A stretch of 64,000 nucleotides of DNA from Mycolicibacterium chitae (GTDB lineage Bacteria; Actinomycetota; Actinomycetes; Mycobacteriales; Mycobacteriaceae), in contig NZ_LR134355.1 in NCBI RefSeq assembly GCF_900637205.1, positions 3,162,001 to 3,226,000 of the forward strand. The letters are read 5' to 3'. The notes beneath the pieces were generated by a model. That model was not told the origin of the DNA. It searched no databases and saw only the letters and a list, made by a program, of their open reading frames with translations. The position numbers were made by a program, and so were the translations under genes. Below, piece after piece: positions 8,248 to 16,292 of the stretch. Within the stretch, counting starts at the first letter, position 1. The number at the start of each line of letters is the position of its first letter.

Positions 8248-9141
8248 ATGCGTCGCGCTGTCGCGACTGTGACGATCGCGGTACTGCTGGCCACCTGCGC
8301 GGGTTGCGAGGCGCGCGTCTACGGCAACCCGGGCCACCAGCCCGAGGGTCCCGGCCTGACCGCGGTCCCCGCCGCCCCCACCGACGCGACCCCCCTGGCC
8401 CCGCCCGCTGCGGCCGCTGCCTCGTTGGCCGACCTGGCCCTCCGCGCCGAGCAGGCGGTCGCGGAGGCCGCCGAGAGGGGCGCCGACATCTCGTTCCGGA
8501 TGCTCGACCGCCAGACCGGCCGACAGGTCGCCGCCGGGGCGCCCGGGCTGGCCACCGCGTCGGTGGTCAAGCTGTTCATCGCCGACGACCTGTTGATGCG
8601 CGAGCCGGACCTGTCGGCGGCCGACCGCGAATCGCTGGACGTCATGCTGCGGTCCTCCGACGACAATGCGGCCGAGGAATTCTGGAACCGCGGCGGCGGC
8701 GAGGAGATCATCGGCCGGGTCGCCGCGCGCTACGGCCTGGCCGCCACCGCGCCGCCGAGCAACGGGCGCTGGTGGAACACCGTCAGCACGACCGAGGATC
8801 TGGTGCGGTTCTACGACAAGCTGCTCGACGGCTCCGGCGGACTGCCGCCCGAGCGGGCCAACATCATCCTCAACGACCTGGCCCAGTCGACGCCCGAGGG
8901 GATCGACGGGTATCCGCAGCGGTTCGGCATTCCCGACGGCCTGCCGGGCGAACCCGTTGCGGTCAAACAGGGTTGGATGTGCTGCATCGGTCCCGACTGG
9001 ATGCACCTGTCCAGCGGCATCGTCGGCGCCGACCGCCGCTACGTGATGGTGGTCTACGCGCTGCAGCCCACCGACGACGCCACCGCACGCAACACCATCA
9101 CCGACGCCATCCGGACCATCTTCCCCACCGGCCGGATCTGA
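8248..9141 (+). CDS. LppW-like lipoprotein with serine beta-lactamase-like fold
   Basis: Exported lipoprotein equivalent to M. tuberculosis LppW (Rv2905). With the start at the second ATG (8248), the signal peptide MRRAVATVTI... ends in CAGC with Cys20 as probable lipid site; the lipobox is imperfect because Cys stands at -3. A Pro/Ala linker follows, then a class A beta-lactamase-like domain with SVVK (Ser105-Lys108), an SSDD box in place of SDN and KQG in place of KTG. Enzymatic activity is therefore doubtful. GGAG at 8235-8238 lies 9 nt before the chosen start but abuts the alternative ATG at 8239. The gene converges on trmD with a 7-bp gap. Confidence 0.88.
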   Translation: MRRAVATVTIAVLLATCAGCEARVYGNPGHQPEGPGLTAVPAAPTDATPLAPPAAAAASLADLALRAEQAVAEAAERGADISFRMLDRQTGRQVAAGAPGLATASVVKLFIADDLLMREPDLSAADRESLDVMLRSSDDNAAEEFWNRGGGEEIIGRVAARYGLAATAPPSNGRWWNTVSTTEDLVRFYDKLLDGSGGLPPERANIILNDLAQSTPEGIDGYPQRFGIPDGLPGEPVAVKQGWMCCIGPDWMHLSSGIVGADRRYVMVVYALQPTDDATARNTITDAIRTIFPTGRI

Positions 9142-9148
9142 GCGCGGC

Positions 9149-9826
9149 TCAGTCCAGCAGGTCCGGGCGGCGTTCGCGGGTGCGTTGCAGCGACTGTTCG
9201 TGGCGCCAGGCCGCGATCTTCGCGTGGTCACCGGAGAGCAGGATCTCCGGCACGTCCAGGCCGCGCCAACTCGGTGGGCGGGTGTAGCTCGGCCCCTCCA
9301 GCAGGCCGTCGGAGTGCGAATCCTCTTGGTGTGACGCGGGATTGCCCAGCACGTCGGGCAGCAGCCGGACGACGGCCTCGATCATCACCAGCGCCGCGGA
9401 CTCGCCCCCGGCCAGCACGTAGTCGCCGATCGAGAGTTCCTCGACGCGCATCCGGCGCGCGGCGTCCTCGGCCACCCGCTGATCGATGCCCTCGTAGCGG
9501 CCGCACGCGAAGACCAGGTGCTTCTCGGTGCTGAACCGCGCCGCGGTGGCCTGGTCGAACAGCTTGCCGGCGGGTGCCGGCACCACCAGAAGGGAATCTT
9601 GCGAACAGATCTCGTCCAGCGCCGACCCCCAGACCGGGGCCTTCATCACCATGCCCGGCCCGCCGCCGTACGGCGAGTCGTCGACCGAGCGGTGCACGTC
9701 GTGGGTCCAGCGCCGCAGGTCGTGCACGCCGAGGTCGACGATGCCGGCCTCGATCGCCTTGCCCGGCAACGCCTGCCGCAGCGGCAGCAGGTAGTCCGGG
9801 AAGATGGTGATGACGTCGATACGCAT
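9149..9826 (-). CDS. trmD: tRNA (guanine-N1-)-methyltransferase TrmD
   Basis: TrmD makes m1G37 in tRNAs from S-adenosylmethionine and prevents +1 frameshifting. It is a SPOUT (knotted) enzyme; the protein shows the [13 protein letters not shown] segment at about 49-62, [10 protein letters not shown] and the knot sequence [10 protein letters not shown]. The start [10 protein letters not shown] (225 aa) matches the family. A GTG three codons upstream (9835) overlaps the rimM stop by 1 bp and is the alternative. Its neighbour order rpsP-khpA-rimM-trmD is the classical ribosome-maturation operon. Confidence 0.96.
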   Translation of the reverse strand: MRIDVITIFPDYLLPLRQALPGKAIEAGIVDLGVHDLRRWTHDVHRSVDDSPYGGGPGMVMKAPVWGSALDEICSQDSLLVVPAPAGKLFDQATAARFSTEKHLVFACGRYEGIDQRVAEDAARRMRVEELSIGDYVLAGGESAALVMIEAVVRLLPDVLGNPASHQEDSHSDGLLEGPSYTRPPSWRGLDVPEILLSGDHAKIAAWRHEQSLQRTRERRPDLLD

Positions 9827-9834
9827 GGCGGCCA

Positions 9835-10356
9835 CTACTCCAGGTCCAGCAGACCGTCCGGCGGATCGATCTCGATGACCCCGTCGGCCAGGGACACCGT
9901 CGGCACGATCGCGGTGACGAACGGCACCAGGATCTCGGTCCCCGCCGGGGTTTTCACGCTCAGTAGTTCGCCACCCGCGGTGTGCAGCACCTCGGCGACC
10001 GTGCCGACCTCGACCCCGTCGACCGTGCGCACCGCGAGGTTCTCGAGCTGGTGGTCGTAGTACTCCTCGGGGTCCGCGGTGGGCGGCAGGTCCGCGGAAT
10101 CCACCACGAACAGGGTGCCGCGCAGCGCCTCGGCGGCGTTGCGGTCGCCGATCCCGGCCAGGCGCACCAGCAGCCGGTTGCCGTGGGTACGCGCCGACTC
10201 GACGGTGTAGCTGCCGGCCGGAGCGCCGCGAGAGGCCTTGGCACGCAGCGTGTTCCCGGGGGCAAACCGAACGTCCGGATCATCGGTGCGGATGTCCACG
10301 ACGACCTCACCGGTGATGCCGTGGGCCTTGGCGACCCGACCGACTACCAGCTCCAC
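9835..10356 (-). CDS. rimM: 16S rRNA processing protein RimM
   Basis: RimM assists maturation of the 30S head and binds S19. The 173-residue protein has the N-terminal RimM beta-barrel ([15 protein letters not shown] at about 4-18) and a C-terminal PRC barrel with [10 protein letters not shown] and [13 protein letters not shown]. It starts with GTG. It lies 14 bp after khpA and touches trmD, so the block is one operon. Confidence 0.95.
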   Translation of the reverse strand: MELVVGRVAKAHGITGEVVVDIRTDDPDVRFAPGNTLRAKASRGAPAGSYTVESARTHGNRLLVRLAGIGDRNAAEALRGTLFVVDSADLPPTADPEEYYDHQLENLAVRTVDGVEVGTVAEVLHTAGGELLSVKTPAGTEILVPFVTAIVPTVSLADGVIEIDPPDGLLDLE

Positions 10357-10370
10357 GAGAGCACCAGGAC

Positions 10371-10613
10371 CTACTGGTCGGTGTCCACCACGTCGACGCG
10401 GATACCACGACCGCCGATTCCGGCGACCAGGGTGCGCAGGGCGGTCGCGGTGCGTCCGCCCCGGCCGATCACCTTGCCGAGGTCGTCGGGGTGGACATGC
10501 ACCTCGACGGTGCGACCACGGCGGGAGGTGACCATGTCGACGCGAACGTCTTCGGGGTTGTCGACGATTCCGCGCACCAGGTGCTCAACGGCGTCGACGA
10601 CGACCGTGCTCAT
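10371..10613 (-). CDS. khpA: KH-domain RNA-binding protein KhpA
   Basis: An 80-residue single KH-domain protein equivalent to Rv2908c. The RNA-contacting GxxG loop is GRGG at about 50-53. In Firmicutes KhpA partners KhpB in RNA binding that affects cell elongation; its target in mycobacteria is not clear to me. The ATG overlaps the rpsP stop by 4 bp. Confidence 0.94.
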   Translation of the reverse strand: MSTVVVDAVEHLVRGIVDNPEDVRVDMVTSRRGRTVEVHVHPDDLGKVIGRGGRTATALRTLVAGIGGRGIRVDVVDTDQ

Positions 10614-11092
10614 TCTGCGGGCGCCTCGGTGGCGGTCTCGGCCTTCTCGGCCTCAGCAGTCTCACCGGCCTTCTCGTCGGCCTTGTCTTCAGCCTTCTTG
10701 GCCGGCGCCTTCTTCTTCTTCAGCGTGGTGGCCTCGCCGCTGGGGGCACCGTCGGCCTCGGCCAGCGCGGCGTTGAACAGGTCCAGCTTGCTGGGCTTGG
10801 GCTCCTTGACCTTCAGGGTGCCCTCGGCGCCCGGCAGGCCCTTGAACTTCTGCCAGTCGCCGGTGATCTTCAGCAGTGCCAGCACGGGCTCGGTGGGCTG
10901 CGCGCCCACGCTCAGCCAGTACTGCACGCGCTCGGAGTCGATCTCGATCAGGCTGGGCTCTTCCTTCGGGTGGTACCGGCCGATGACCTCGATGGAACGT
11001 CCGTCGCGGCGGGTGCGCGCATCGGCGACCGCGATGCGGTACTGCGGATTGCGGATCTTCCCGAGTCGGGTGAGCTTGATCTTGACAGCCAT
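10610..11092 (-). CDS. rpsP: 30S ribosomal protein S16 with long charged C-terminal tail
   Basis: S16 is needed for 30S assembly. The first 90 residues, starting [12 protein letters not shown], are the S16 domain. They are followed by an unusually long tail rich in Lys, Ala and Glu (about residues 120-160), a feature of actinobacterial S16. The ATG at 11092 matches the family start; AGGAG lies about 13 nt upstream. It is the first gene of rpsP-khpA-rimM-trmD. Confidence 0.97.
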   Translation of the reverse strand: MAVKIKLTRLGKIRNPQYRIAVADARTRRDGRSIEVIGRYHPKEEPSLIEIDSERVQYWLSVGAQPTEPVLALLKITGDWQKFKGLPGAEGTLKVKEPKPSKLDLFNAALAEADGAPSGEATTLKKKKAPAKKAEDKADEKAGETAEAEKAETATEAPAE

Positions 11093-11258
11093 GGTGAAGT
11101 CTTTTCTCCTACGATTGCCACGCTGCAATTCAGCGATGCGGGCGGGTTGCCCGATCCGGTTTTGCCTCGCGTGTGTGACGCCGCGCGGCGCATCCTTCTG
11201 AGGAAGCCGCGGGGCAGACAGCGGACCATTGTGCCAGAACGGCCCGCCCGAGTGGAAA
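11093..11258. other. rpsP upstream region
   Basis: 166 bp between rpsP and the SnoaL-like gene, both on the minus strand. It should hold the rpsP promoter: TGG-CACAAT near 11229-11237 (minus) is a weak extended -10 candidate. No terminator with a T-tract is visible. Confidence 0.3.
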
Positions 11259-11678
11259 TCACAGCAGCTTGTCGAAGCACTTCTCCTCCACCCGACGGGT
11301 CAGGCGCCACCCGTCGGGGGTGCGGAGCAGCTCGTCGCAGTACCAGATCCCGACGAAGAGCACCTGCTTGGTGGTCTCGTCGAACACCAACGGGTTGAAG
11401 CAGATGGTGCGCGCCGTGGCCGTGTCCCCGTCGACGCGGATGTCGAAGTTGCCCAGCATGTGCGAGTAGGCCGGGAAGTTCGGGAGCACCTCGCCCAGCC
11501 ACGCCTTGACCTCCGGATAGTGCCCGTCGACGCCCCCGGAGACCCGGTAGTCGATGTAGGCGTCCGGGGTGAACACCCGGTCCAGGTCGTCGAAGCGGCG
11601 CTGATCGATCGCCGAGGCGTAGTCGACCAGCAACTGCTGGATCTCGAGGCGGTCGGAGATCTCTGCCAAACTCAGCAC
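11259..11678 (-). CDS. SnoaL/NTF2-like protein (Rv2910c-like)
   Basis: A 139-residue cone-fold protein of the SnoaL_4/NTF2-like superfamily. Diagnostic segments are [19 protein letters not shown] and [11 protein letters not shown]. Family members are polyketide cyclases, dehydratases or simple binding proteins, so the substrate is unknown. I chose the GTG at 11678 because the family alignment I remember begins there; the frame is open to 11744, but that would run into the regulatory repeat upstream of the flavoprotein gene. Start certainty is low. Confidence 0.8.
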   Translation of the reverse strand: MLSLAEISDRLEIQQLLVDYASAIDQRRFDDLDRVFTPDAYIDYRVSGGVDGHYPEVKAWLGEVLPNFPAYSHMLGNFDIRVDGDTATARTICFNPLVFDETTKQVLFVGIWYCDELLRTPDGWRLTRRVEEKCFDKLL

Positions 11679-11730
11679 GCCCCCATTGAACACGGTCGGA
11701 CACCCCGTAGCCCCCACAACCCGGCGTCGC

Positions 11731-11754
11731 CTAACTAAGGTCACCCTAACTATC
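11731..11754. promoter_or_regulatory. Direct repeat and IdeR-like box before the flavoprotein gene
   Basis: CTAACTA occurs twice (11731-11737 and 11746-11752) flanking AGGTCACC. Read on the minus strand, positions 11754-11736 match the iron box TTAGGTTAGSCTWACCTWA at 13 of 19 positions, with the right-hand GTTAGG...ACCTTA part strong. It lies 20 bp before the GTG of the CysJ-like gene and beside the SnoaL-like gene. An IdeR or other repressor site is possible but unproven. Confidence 0.4.
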
Positions 11755-11773
11755 TGGCTGGCTGGAGGGCCCC

Positions 11774-13414
11774 GTGTCTGAATCTTCCGACTTTTCGCTG
11801 CTCGTCGCCTACGGCAGTGACATGGGCAGCGCCGAATACGTCGCCATGCAATTCGCCGAGGCCACCACGGCGATCGGCATCGCGGCCGAGGAGATCGAAC
11901 TCAATCAGGTGGCCCTGGCCGACCTGCAGACCGCGACGCACTTCGTGGTCGTGGTCTCGACCTTCGGCGACGGCGAGTTTCCCGACAACGCGACGCTGTT
12001 CTGGGAGGAGTTGAGCGCGCCGGCGGCCGCCCGCCTCGAGCATCTGAGCTTCGCGGTGCTGGCCCTCGGCGACAGCGGCTACGAATTGTTCTGCAACGCC
12101 GGACGATTGCTCGACGACCGCCTCGAGGAACTCGGCGCGACGCGGCTGGCCGACCGCTACGAGATCGACGGCCACTACGAACCGGAGTCTGGGACCTGGA
12201 TCGCCGACACCACCAAGATCTTCGCGGCCCTGCACGCCGAGGGTTCGTCCGCGTCGGTGAGCATCAGCACGGAACCCGTTGCCGCGCCGGAGAAGTCACC
12301 GGAGAAGTCAGGCTGGGACCGCAACAATCCCTATGTGGCGACGCTGTCCGTCAACCGGCTGCTGTCGGCCCCGGGTGCGGACAAGGAGGTCCGCCACTTC
12401 GAGATCGACCTGGCCGACTCGGGCATCAGCTATGCGGCCGGGGACTCGGTGGCCGTGCACCCCGTCAACGACCCGCGGCTGGTCGAGGCGATGCTGGCCG
12501 CCCTGCGCGTCGGCCCTGACCACGTCGTCGACGGCCACGACCTCCCGCTGGGCACGCTGCTGGCCGAACACCTCGAGATCCGCATCCCGTCGCGGGCCCT
12601 GCAGGCCCTGGTCGGGGGCCGCACCCGCGACGCCGAGGCCGCGGCCGCCCTCGGCGGCGCCGATCCCGAACAGCAGAACGCCTGGCTCTACGGTCGCGAC
12701 GTGCTGGACCTGCTGGAGTTGGCCGACCTGGGTGTCGACGAGGTGGTCGAGACGCTGCGGCCCCTGCAGTTCCGGGACTACTCCATCTCGTCGAGTCCGC
12801 TGGCCCACCCGGACCGCGTGCACCTGACGGTGGCGACCGTCGAGTACACCCGCCCGACCCGCCGCCACGGCGGGGTCGCCTCCACCTATCTGGCGCGGCG
12901 CTGCGATTCGGTGCGGGTGCATCTGCGGCCCAACACCGCGTTCCGGCTGCCCGCGCCCGACGTGCCGATCATCATGGTCGGCCCCGGCACCGGCGTCGCC
13001 CCGTTTCGCGGGTTCCTGCAGGAACGGCGGACCCTCGGCGCCGCAGGCAAGTCCTGGCTGTTCTTCGGCGATCGCCGCCGCGCGACGCACTACCTGTACG
13101 GCGAGGAGCTGGAGGGCTTCGTCGACTCCGGCCACCTCACGCGGCTGGACCTCGCGTTCTCCCGCGACGGGAACGCCGGGGCGACAAAGCGTTACGTGCA
13201 GCACCGGATGCTCGAGCAGGCCGGCGAGCTGTGGTCGTGGCTGCAGGACGGCGCCTACTTCTACGTCTGCGGCAACGCCGACCGGATGGCCCGCGATGTC
13301 GACAAGACCCTGCACGAGGTCGTGGCCACCGGCGGCGGCCTGGACGCCGACGCCGCCCACGGCTACGTCAATCAGCTGATCAAGGATCATCGCTACGTGC
13401 GCGACGTGTACTGA
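11774..13414 (+). CDS. CysJ-like flavoprotein (sulfite reductase alpha-type diflavin reductase)
   Basis: A 546-residue NADPH-dependent diflavin reductase of the sulfite reductase alpha / cytochrome P450 reductase family. Domains in order: flavodoxin with FMN loops (SDMGSAE at 15-21, STFGDGEFPDN at 62-72, LGDSGYELFCNAG at 98-110); FAD-binding domain with RDYSISS at 334-340 and GGVAS at 366-370; NADPH domain with GPGTGVAPFR at 403-412 and YVCGNADRMA near the end. It starts with GTG and GGAGG lies 5-6 nt upstream. No hemoprotein (CysI) partner is adjacent, so the electron acceptor is unknown. It is absent from this place in M. tuberculosis. Confidence 0.88.
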   Translation: MSESSDFSLLVAYGSDMGSAEYVAMQFAEATTAIGIAAEEIELNQVALADLQTATHFVVVVSTFGDGEFPDNATLFWEELSAPAAARLEHLSFAVLALGDSGYELFCNAGRLLDDRLEELGATRLADRYEIDGHYEPESGTWIADTTKIFAALHAEGSSASVSISTEPVAAPEKSPEKSGWDRNNPYVATLSVNRLLSAPGADKEVRHFEIDLADSGISYAAGDSVAVHPVNDPRLVEAMLAALRVGPDHVVDGHDLPLGTLLAEHLEIRIPSRALQALVGGRTRDAEAAAALGGADPEQQNAWLYGRDVLDLLELADLGVDEVVETLRPLQFRDYSISSSPLAHPDRVHLTVATVEYTRPTRRHGGVASTYLARRCDSVRVHLRPNTAFRLPAPDVPIIMVGPGTGVAPFRGFLQERRTLGAAGKSWLFFGDRRRATHYLYGEELEGFVDSGHLTRLDLAFSRDGNAGATKRYVQHRMLEQAGELWSWLQDGAYFYVCGNADRMARDVDKTLHEVVATGGGLDADAAHGYVNQLIKDHRYVRDVY

Positions 13415-13431
13415 CGTTAAGCTCGACGGCC

Positions 13432-14298
13432 ATGCGCAGACTCGCCCTCGGCCTGGCCCTGATGCTGCTGTTCTCCCCCGTCATCGCGCCAACCGCGGGG
13501 GCCGACATCCAGCCCGCGGGCTCGGCACCGATCCCGGCCGGCCCCGCGCAGGGCTGGATCGTCGCCGACCTGGACAGCGGCCAGGTGCTCGCCGGCCGCA
13601 ACGAGAACCAGCACTACGCCCCCGCCAGCACCATCAAGACGCTGCTGGCCCAGGTGGTGCTGGACGAGGTCCCGCTGGACGCGACCATCGAGGCCATCGA
13701 GGAAGACACCTTGGTGGAGTGCAACTGCGCCGGCGTCGCCCCCGGCCAGACCTACACCGCCCGCCAGTTGCTCGACGGGCTGCTGCTGGCCTCGGGCAAC
13801 GACGCGGCCAACACGCTGGCCCGGATGGTCGGTGGCACCGAGGCGGCGCTGGCCAAGATGAACGGCAAGGCCGCGTTGGCCGGCGCGTACGGCACCCACG
13901 CGGGCAGTGTCTCGGGCATCGACGGCCCCGGGATCGACATGTGGTCCACTCCGCACGACCTGGCGGTGATCTTCCGCTCCGCGCTGAGCAATCCGACGTT
14001 CCTCGAGATCGCGGGCCAGCCGACCGCGGTGTTCCCCACCAAGACCGGGCAACGGGTCCTGGTCAACCAGAACGAGATGCTGGCCCGCTATCCCGGCATG
14101 TTGGCCGGCAAGACCGGCTACACCGACCTGGCCCGCAAGACCTACGTCGGCGCCGCGGCCCGCGACGGCCGCCGGCTGGTGGTGGTCCTGATGTACGGCC
14201 TGGTACGCGAGGGCGGGCCGACCTACTGGGATCAGGCGTCGACGCTGTTGGACTGGGGCTTCGGCCTGGACCGCGGCGAGTCCGTCGGGATGCTCTGA
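13432..14298 (+). CDS. D-alanyl-D-alanine carboxypeptidase (DacB2-like, copy 1)
   Basis: A secreted low-molecular-mass penicillin-binding protein that trims the terminal D-Ala of peptidoglycan stem peptides. A signal peptide (about 1-24, hydrophobic LALGLALMLLF) precedes a peptidase S11 domain with the three motifs STIK (Ser66, Lys69), SGN (121-123) and KTG (227-229). Length (288 aa) is that of Rv2911/DacB2, with no C-terminal anchor. The open frame extends upstream into the flavoprotein gene, but the signal peptide fixes the start at 13432; TAAGCT lies 8 nt before it and no Shine-Dalgarno is seen. A paralogue follows immediately. Confidence 0.93.
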   Translation: MRRLALGLALMLLFSPVIAPTAGADIQPAGSAPIPAGPAQGWIVADLDSGQVLAGRNENQHYAPASTIKTLLAQVVLDEVPLDATIEAIEEDTLVECNCAGVAPGQTYTARQLLDGLLLASGNDAANTLARMVGGTEAALAKMNGKAALAGAYGTHAGSVSGIDGPGIDMWSTPHDLAVIFRSALSNPTFLEIAGQPTAVFPTKTGQRVLVNQNEMLARYPGMLAGKTGYTDLARKTYVGAAARDGRRLVVVLMYGLVREGGPTYWDQASTLLDWGFGLDRGESVGML

Positions 14299-14364
14299 GG
14301 CCGCAACCGGTTCGAGACCGCATCGGGGCCGTCGGGAGACCCTGACCGAATACGCTCGGCCCTC

Positions 14365-15213
14365 GTGCCTGTGCGAAGACCGCGTTGGCGGGCGGTCACG
14401 CTGCTGACCTCTGTGCTGCTGCTGATCGCCGGCACGGTGGCGCCGCAGGCTGCGACCGAACCGCCCGGCGCGGCGATCGCCGCACCCGATGGTTCGGCGA
14501 AGGCGTGGCTGGTGGCCGACATGGACACCGGTCACATCCTGGCCTCCAAGAATCCCTACACCCACTTCGCTCCGGCCAGCACCATCAAGGTGCTGCTGGC
14601 CATGGTGGTGCTCGATCACCTGTCGCCGGCCGCCGCGGTGCGTGCGAACGCCAACCACGCCAGAGTCGAATGCTCCTGTGCCGGCGTGGTTCCCGGTCAG
14701 GTCTACACCACTCGCCAATTGCTGGACGGCCTGCTGATGGTCTCCGGCAACGACGCGGCGAACCTGCTCGGCGACATGCTCGGCGGCTACCGCGCGGCGA
14801 TCGCCCGGATGACGGCCAAGGCACACAGCCTCGGCGCCCGCAACACCCGGGCGATGTCGCCGTCCGGGTTGGACGGCCCCGGTTGGGAATCCATCACCAC
14901 CGCGCACGATCTGGCTATCCTGATGCGCCGCGCCCTGGCCTATCCGGTGATCGCTCAGATCATGCGGCAGAGCACGGCGCAGTTCCCGTCGCGCACCGGC
15001 TTCAAGCAGATCACCAACCAGAATGAACTGCTGCGCACCTATCCCGGAAACCTCGGCGGCAAGACCGGATTCACCAACCTGGCCGGGCACACGTTCGTTA
15101 CGGCCGCCCAACGGGACGGGCGCCGCCTGATCGTCGCCCAACTCAAGGGCAGTGGTAGCCAGTACGGTCAGGCAACGGCGTTGCTGGACTGGGGTTTTGC
15201 GCAGCCCCGCTAG
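14365..15213 (+). CDS. D-alanyl-D-alanine carboxypeptidase (copy 2, tandem paralogue)
   Basis: The second member of a tandem pair, 282 aa, with the same layout as the gene before it: signal peptide (VTLLTSVLLLIAG), STIK (Ser72, Lys75), SGN (127-129) and KTG (233-235). Both share ARVECSCAGV/LVECNCAGV and the TYPGNLGGKTG/RYPGMLAGKTG segments, so one arose by duplication. It starts with GTG; TACGCT is 8 nt upstream and no Shine-Dalgarno is visible, so it may have its own leaderless transcript. M. tuberculosis, as I recall, has one gene here. Confidence 0.92.
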   Translation: MPVRRPRWRAVTLLTSVLLLIAGTVAPQAATEPPGAAIAAPDGSAKAWLVADMDTGHILASKNPYTHFAPASTIKVLLAMVVLDHLSPAAAVRANANHARVECSCAGVVPGQVYTTRQLLDGLLMVSGNDAANLLGDMLGGYRAAIARMTAKAHSLGARNTRAMSPSGLDGPGWESITTAHDLAILMRRALAYPVIAQIMRQSTAQFPSRTGFKQITNQNELLRTYPGNLGGKTGFTNLAGHTFVTAAQRDGRRLIVAQLKGSGSQYGQATALLDWGFAQPR

Positions 15214-15224
15214 CCGCCGGGAAG

Positions 15225-16292
15225 CTACTTGAAGACCCGACCCCGCAGGATCACCAGATCGGGATTGCCCAGCACGCCGGGCTGACGGGGGTCGGCCGCG
15301 TAGCAGACCAGGTCCGCGGGTGCGCCGTGCGCCAGGCCCGGTCGGCCCAGCCAGTCCCGCGCCGCCCAGGACGCCGCCCCCAGTGCGTCGTGGGCGCTCA
15401 TCCCGATCCCGGTCAGCGCGGCGACCTCGTCGGCGATGCGGCCGTGGGCGATCATGCCGCCGGCGTCGGTGCCCGCGTAGATCGGGACACCGGCCTCGCG
15501 GGCCGCGCCCACCCGGTCCCGGCAGGACCCGTACAGATCCTGCATGTGCTTGGCGTAGGTGGGGTATTTCGTTGCCGCGGAGGCGATTCCGGGGAAGTTC
15601 TCGATGTTGATCAGGGTCGGGACCAGGGCGGTGCCGTGCTCGAGCATCAACTCGATGGTGTCCTCGGTGATGCCCGTGCCGTGTTCGATGCAGTCGATGC
15701 CGGCCTTGATCAGACCGGGTAGCGCATCCTCGCCGAACACGTGCGCGGTCACCCGCGCCCCGTGGGCGTGCGCGGCCTCGATGGCGGCGACGAGCACGTC
15801 GTCGGACCACAGCGGGGCCAGGTCGCCGACACCGCGGTCGATCCAGTCCCCCACCAGCTTGACCCAGCCGTCGCCGAAGCGCGCCTGCTCGGCGACGTAC
15901 TGCGGCAGCTGCGACTCGTCCTCGATGTCGATCGGCAGGTTGGGGATGTAGCGCTTGGGCCGGGCCAGGTGCCGGCCGGCACGGATGATGCGCGGCAGGT
16001 CCTCGCGGTCGTCGAAGCTGCGGGTGTCCACCGGCGACCCGGCGTCGCGCAGCAGCAGCGCGCCGGCGTCGCGTTCGGTCTCGGCCTGGGCGGCGGCCTC
16101 GTCGAGATCGGTCGCGCCCTGCGGGGCCAGCCCCACGTGGCAGTGCGCGTCGACCAGGCCCGGGATGATCCAGCCGTCGGTGAACACGCTCTGCGCGTCG
16201 GGCAGCGGCTCGGCCGACAGCACACCGTCGGCGATCCACCAGTCCACGGGTTCCGCATCGGGCAACCCGATACCGCGTACGTGCAGCCGCAC
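15225..16292 (-). CDS. Metal-dependent amidohydrolase (Rv2915c-like)
   Basis: A 355-residue imidazolonepropionase/prolidase-like amidohydrolase. Metal ligands of the TIM barrel are visible: DAHCH at 49-52, a candidate bridging Lys in WVKLVGDW, TAHVFG, IEHGTG and the final Asp in AGTDAGG. The substrate is unknown. A very long frame continues upstream antisense-like through ffh, but the GTG at 16292 (MRLHVRGIGLPD) overlaps the ffh stop by 1 bp (TAGTG) and matches the family start. It is likely co-transcribed with ffh. Confidence 0.88.
   Translation of the reverse strand: MRLHVRGIGLPDAEPVDWWIADGVLSAEPLPDAQSVFTDGWIIPGLVDAHCHVGLAPQGATDLDEAAAQAETERDAGALLLRDAGSPVDTRSFDDREDLPRIIRAGRHLARPKRYIPNLPIDIEDESQLPQYVAEQARFGDGWVKLVGDWIDRGVGDLAPLWSDDVLVAAIEAAHAHGARVTAHVFGEDALPGLIKAGIDCIEHGTGITEDTIELMLEHGTALVPTLINIENFPGIASAATKYPTYAKHMQDLYGSCRDRVGAAREAGVPIYAGTDAGGMIAHGRIADEVAALTGIGMSAHDALGAASWAARDWLGRPGLAHGAPADLVCYAADPRQPGVLGNPDLVILRGRVFK

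Noticed and set aside
9138..9152. Small palindrome CTGAGC-GCG-GCTCAG spanning the lppW and trmD stops
   Set aside because: Only 6 bp and without a T-tract; it follows from two facing stop codons and is too weak to call a terminator.
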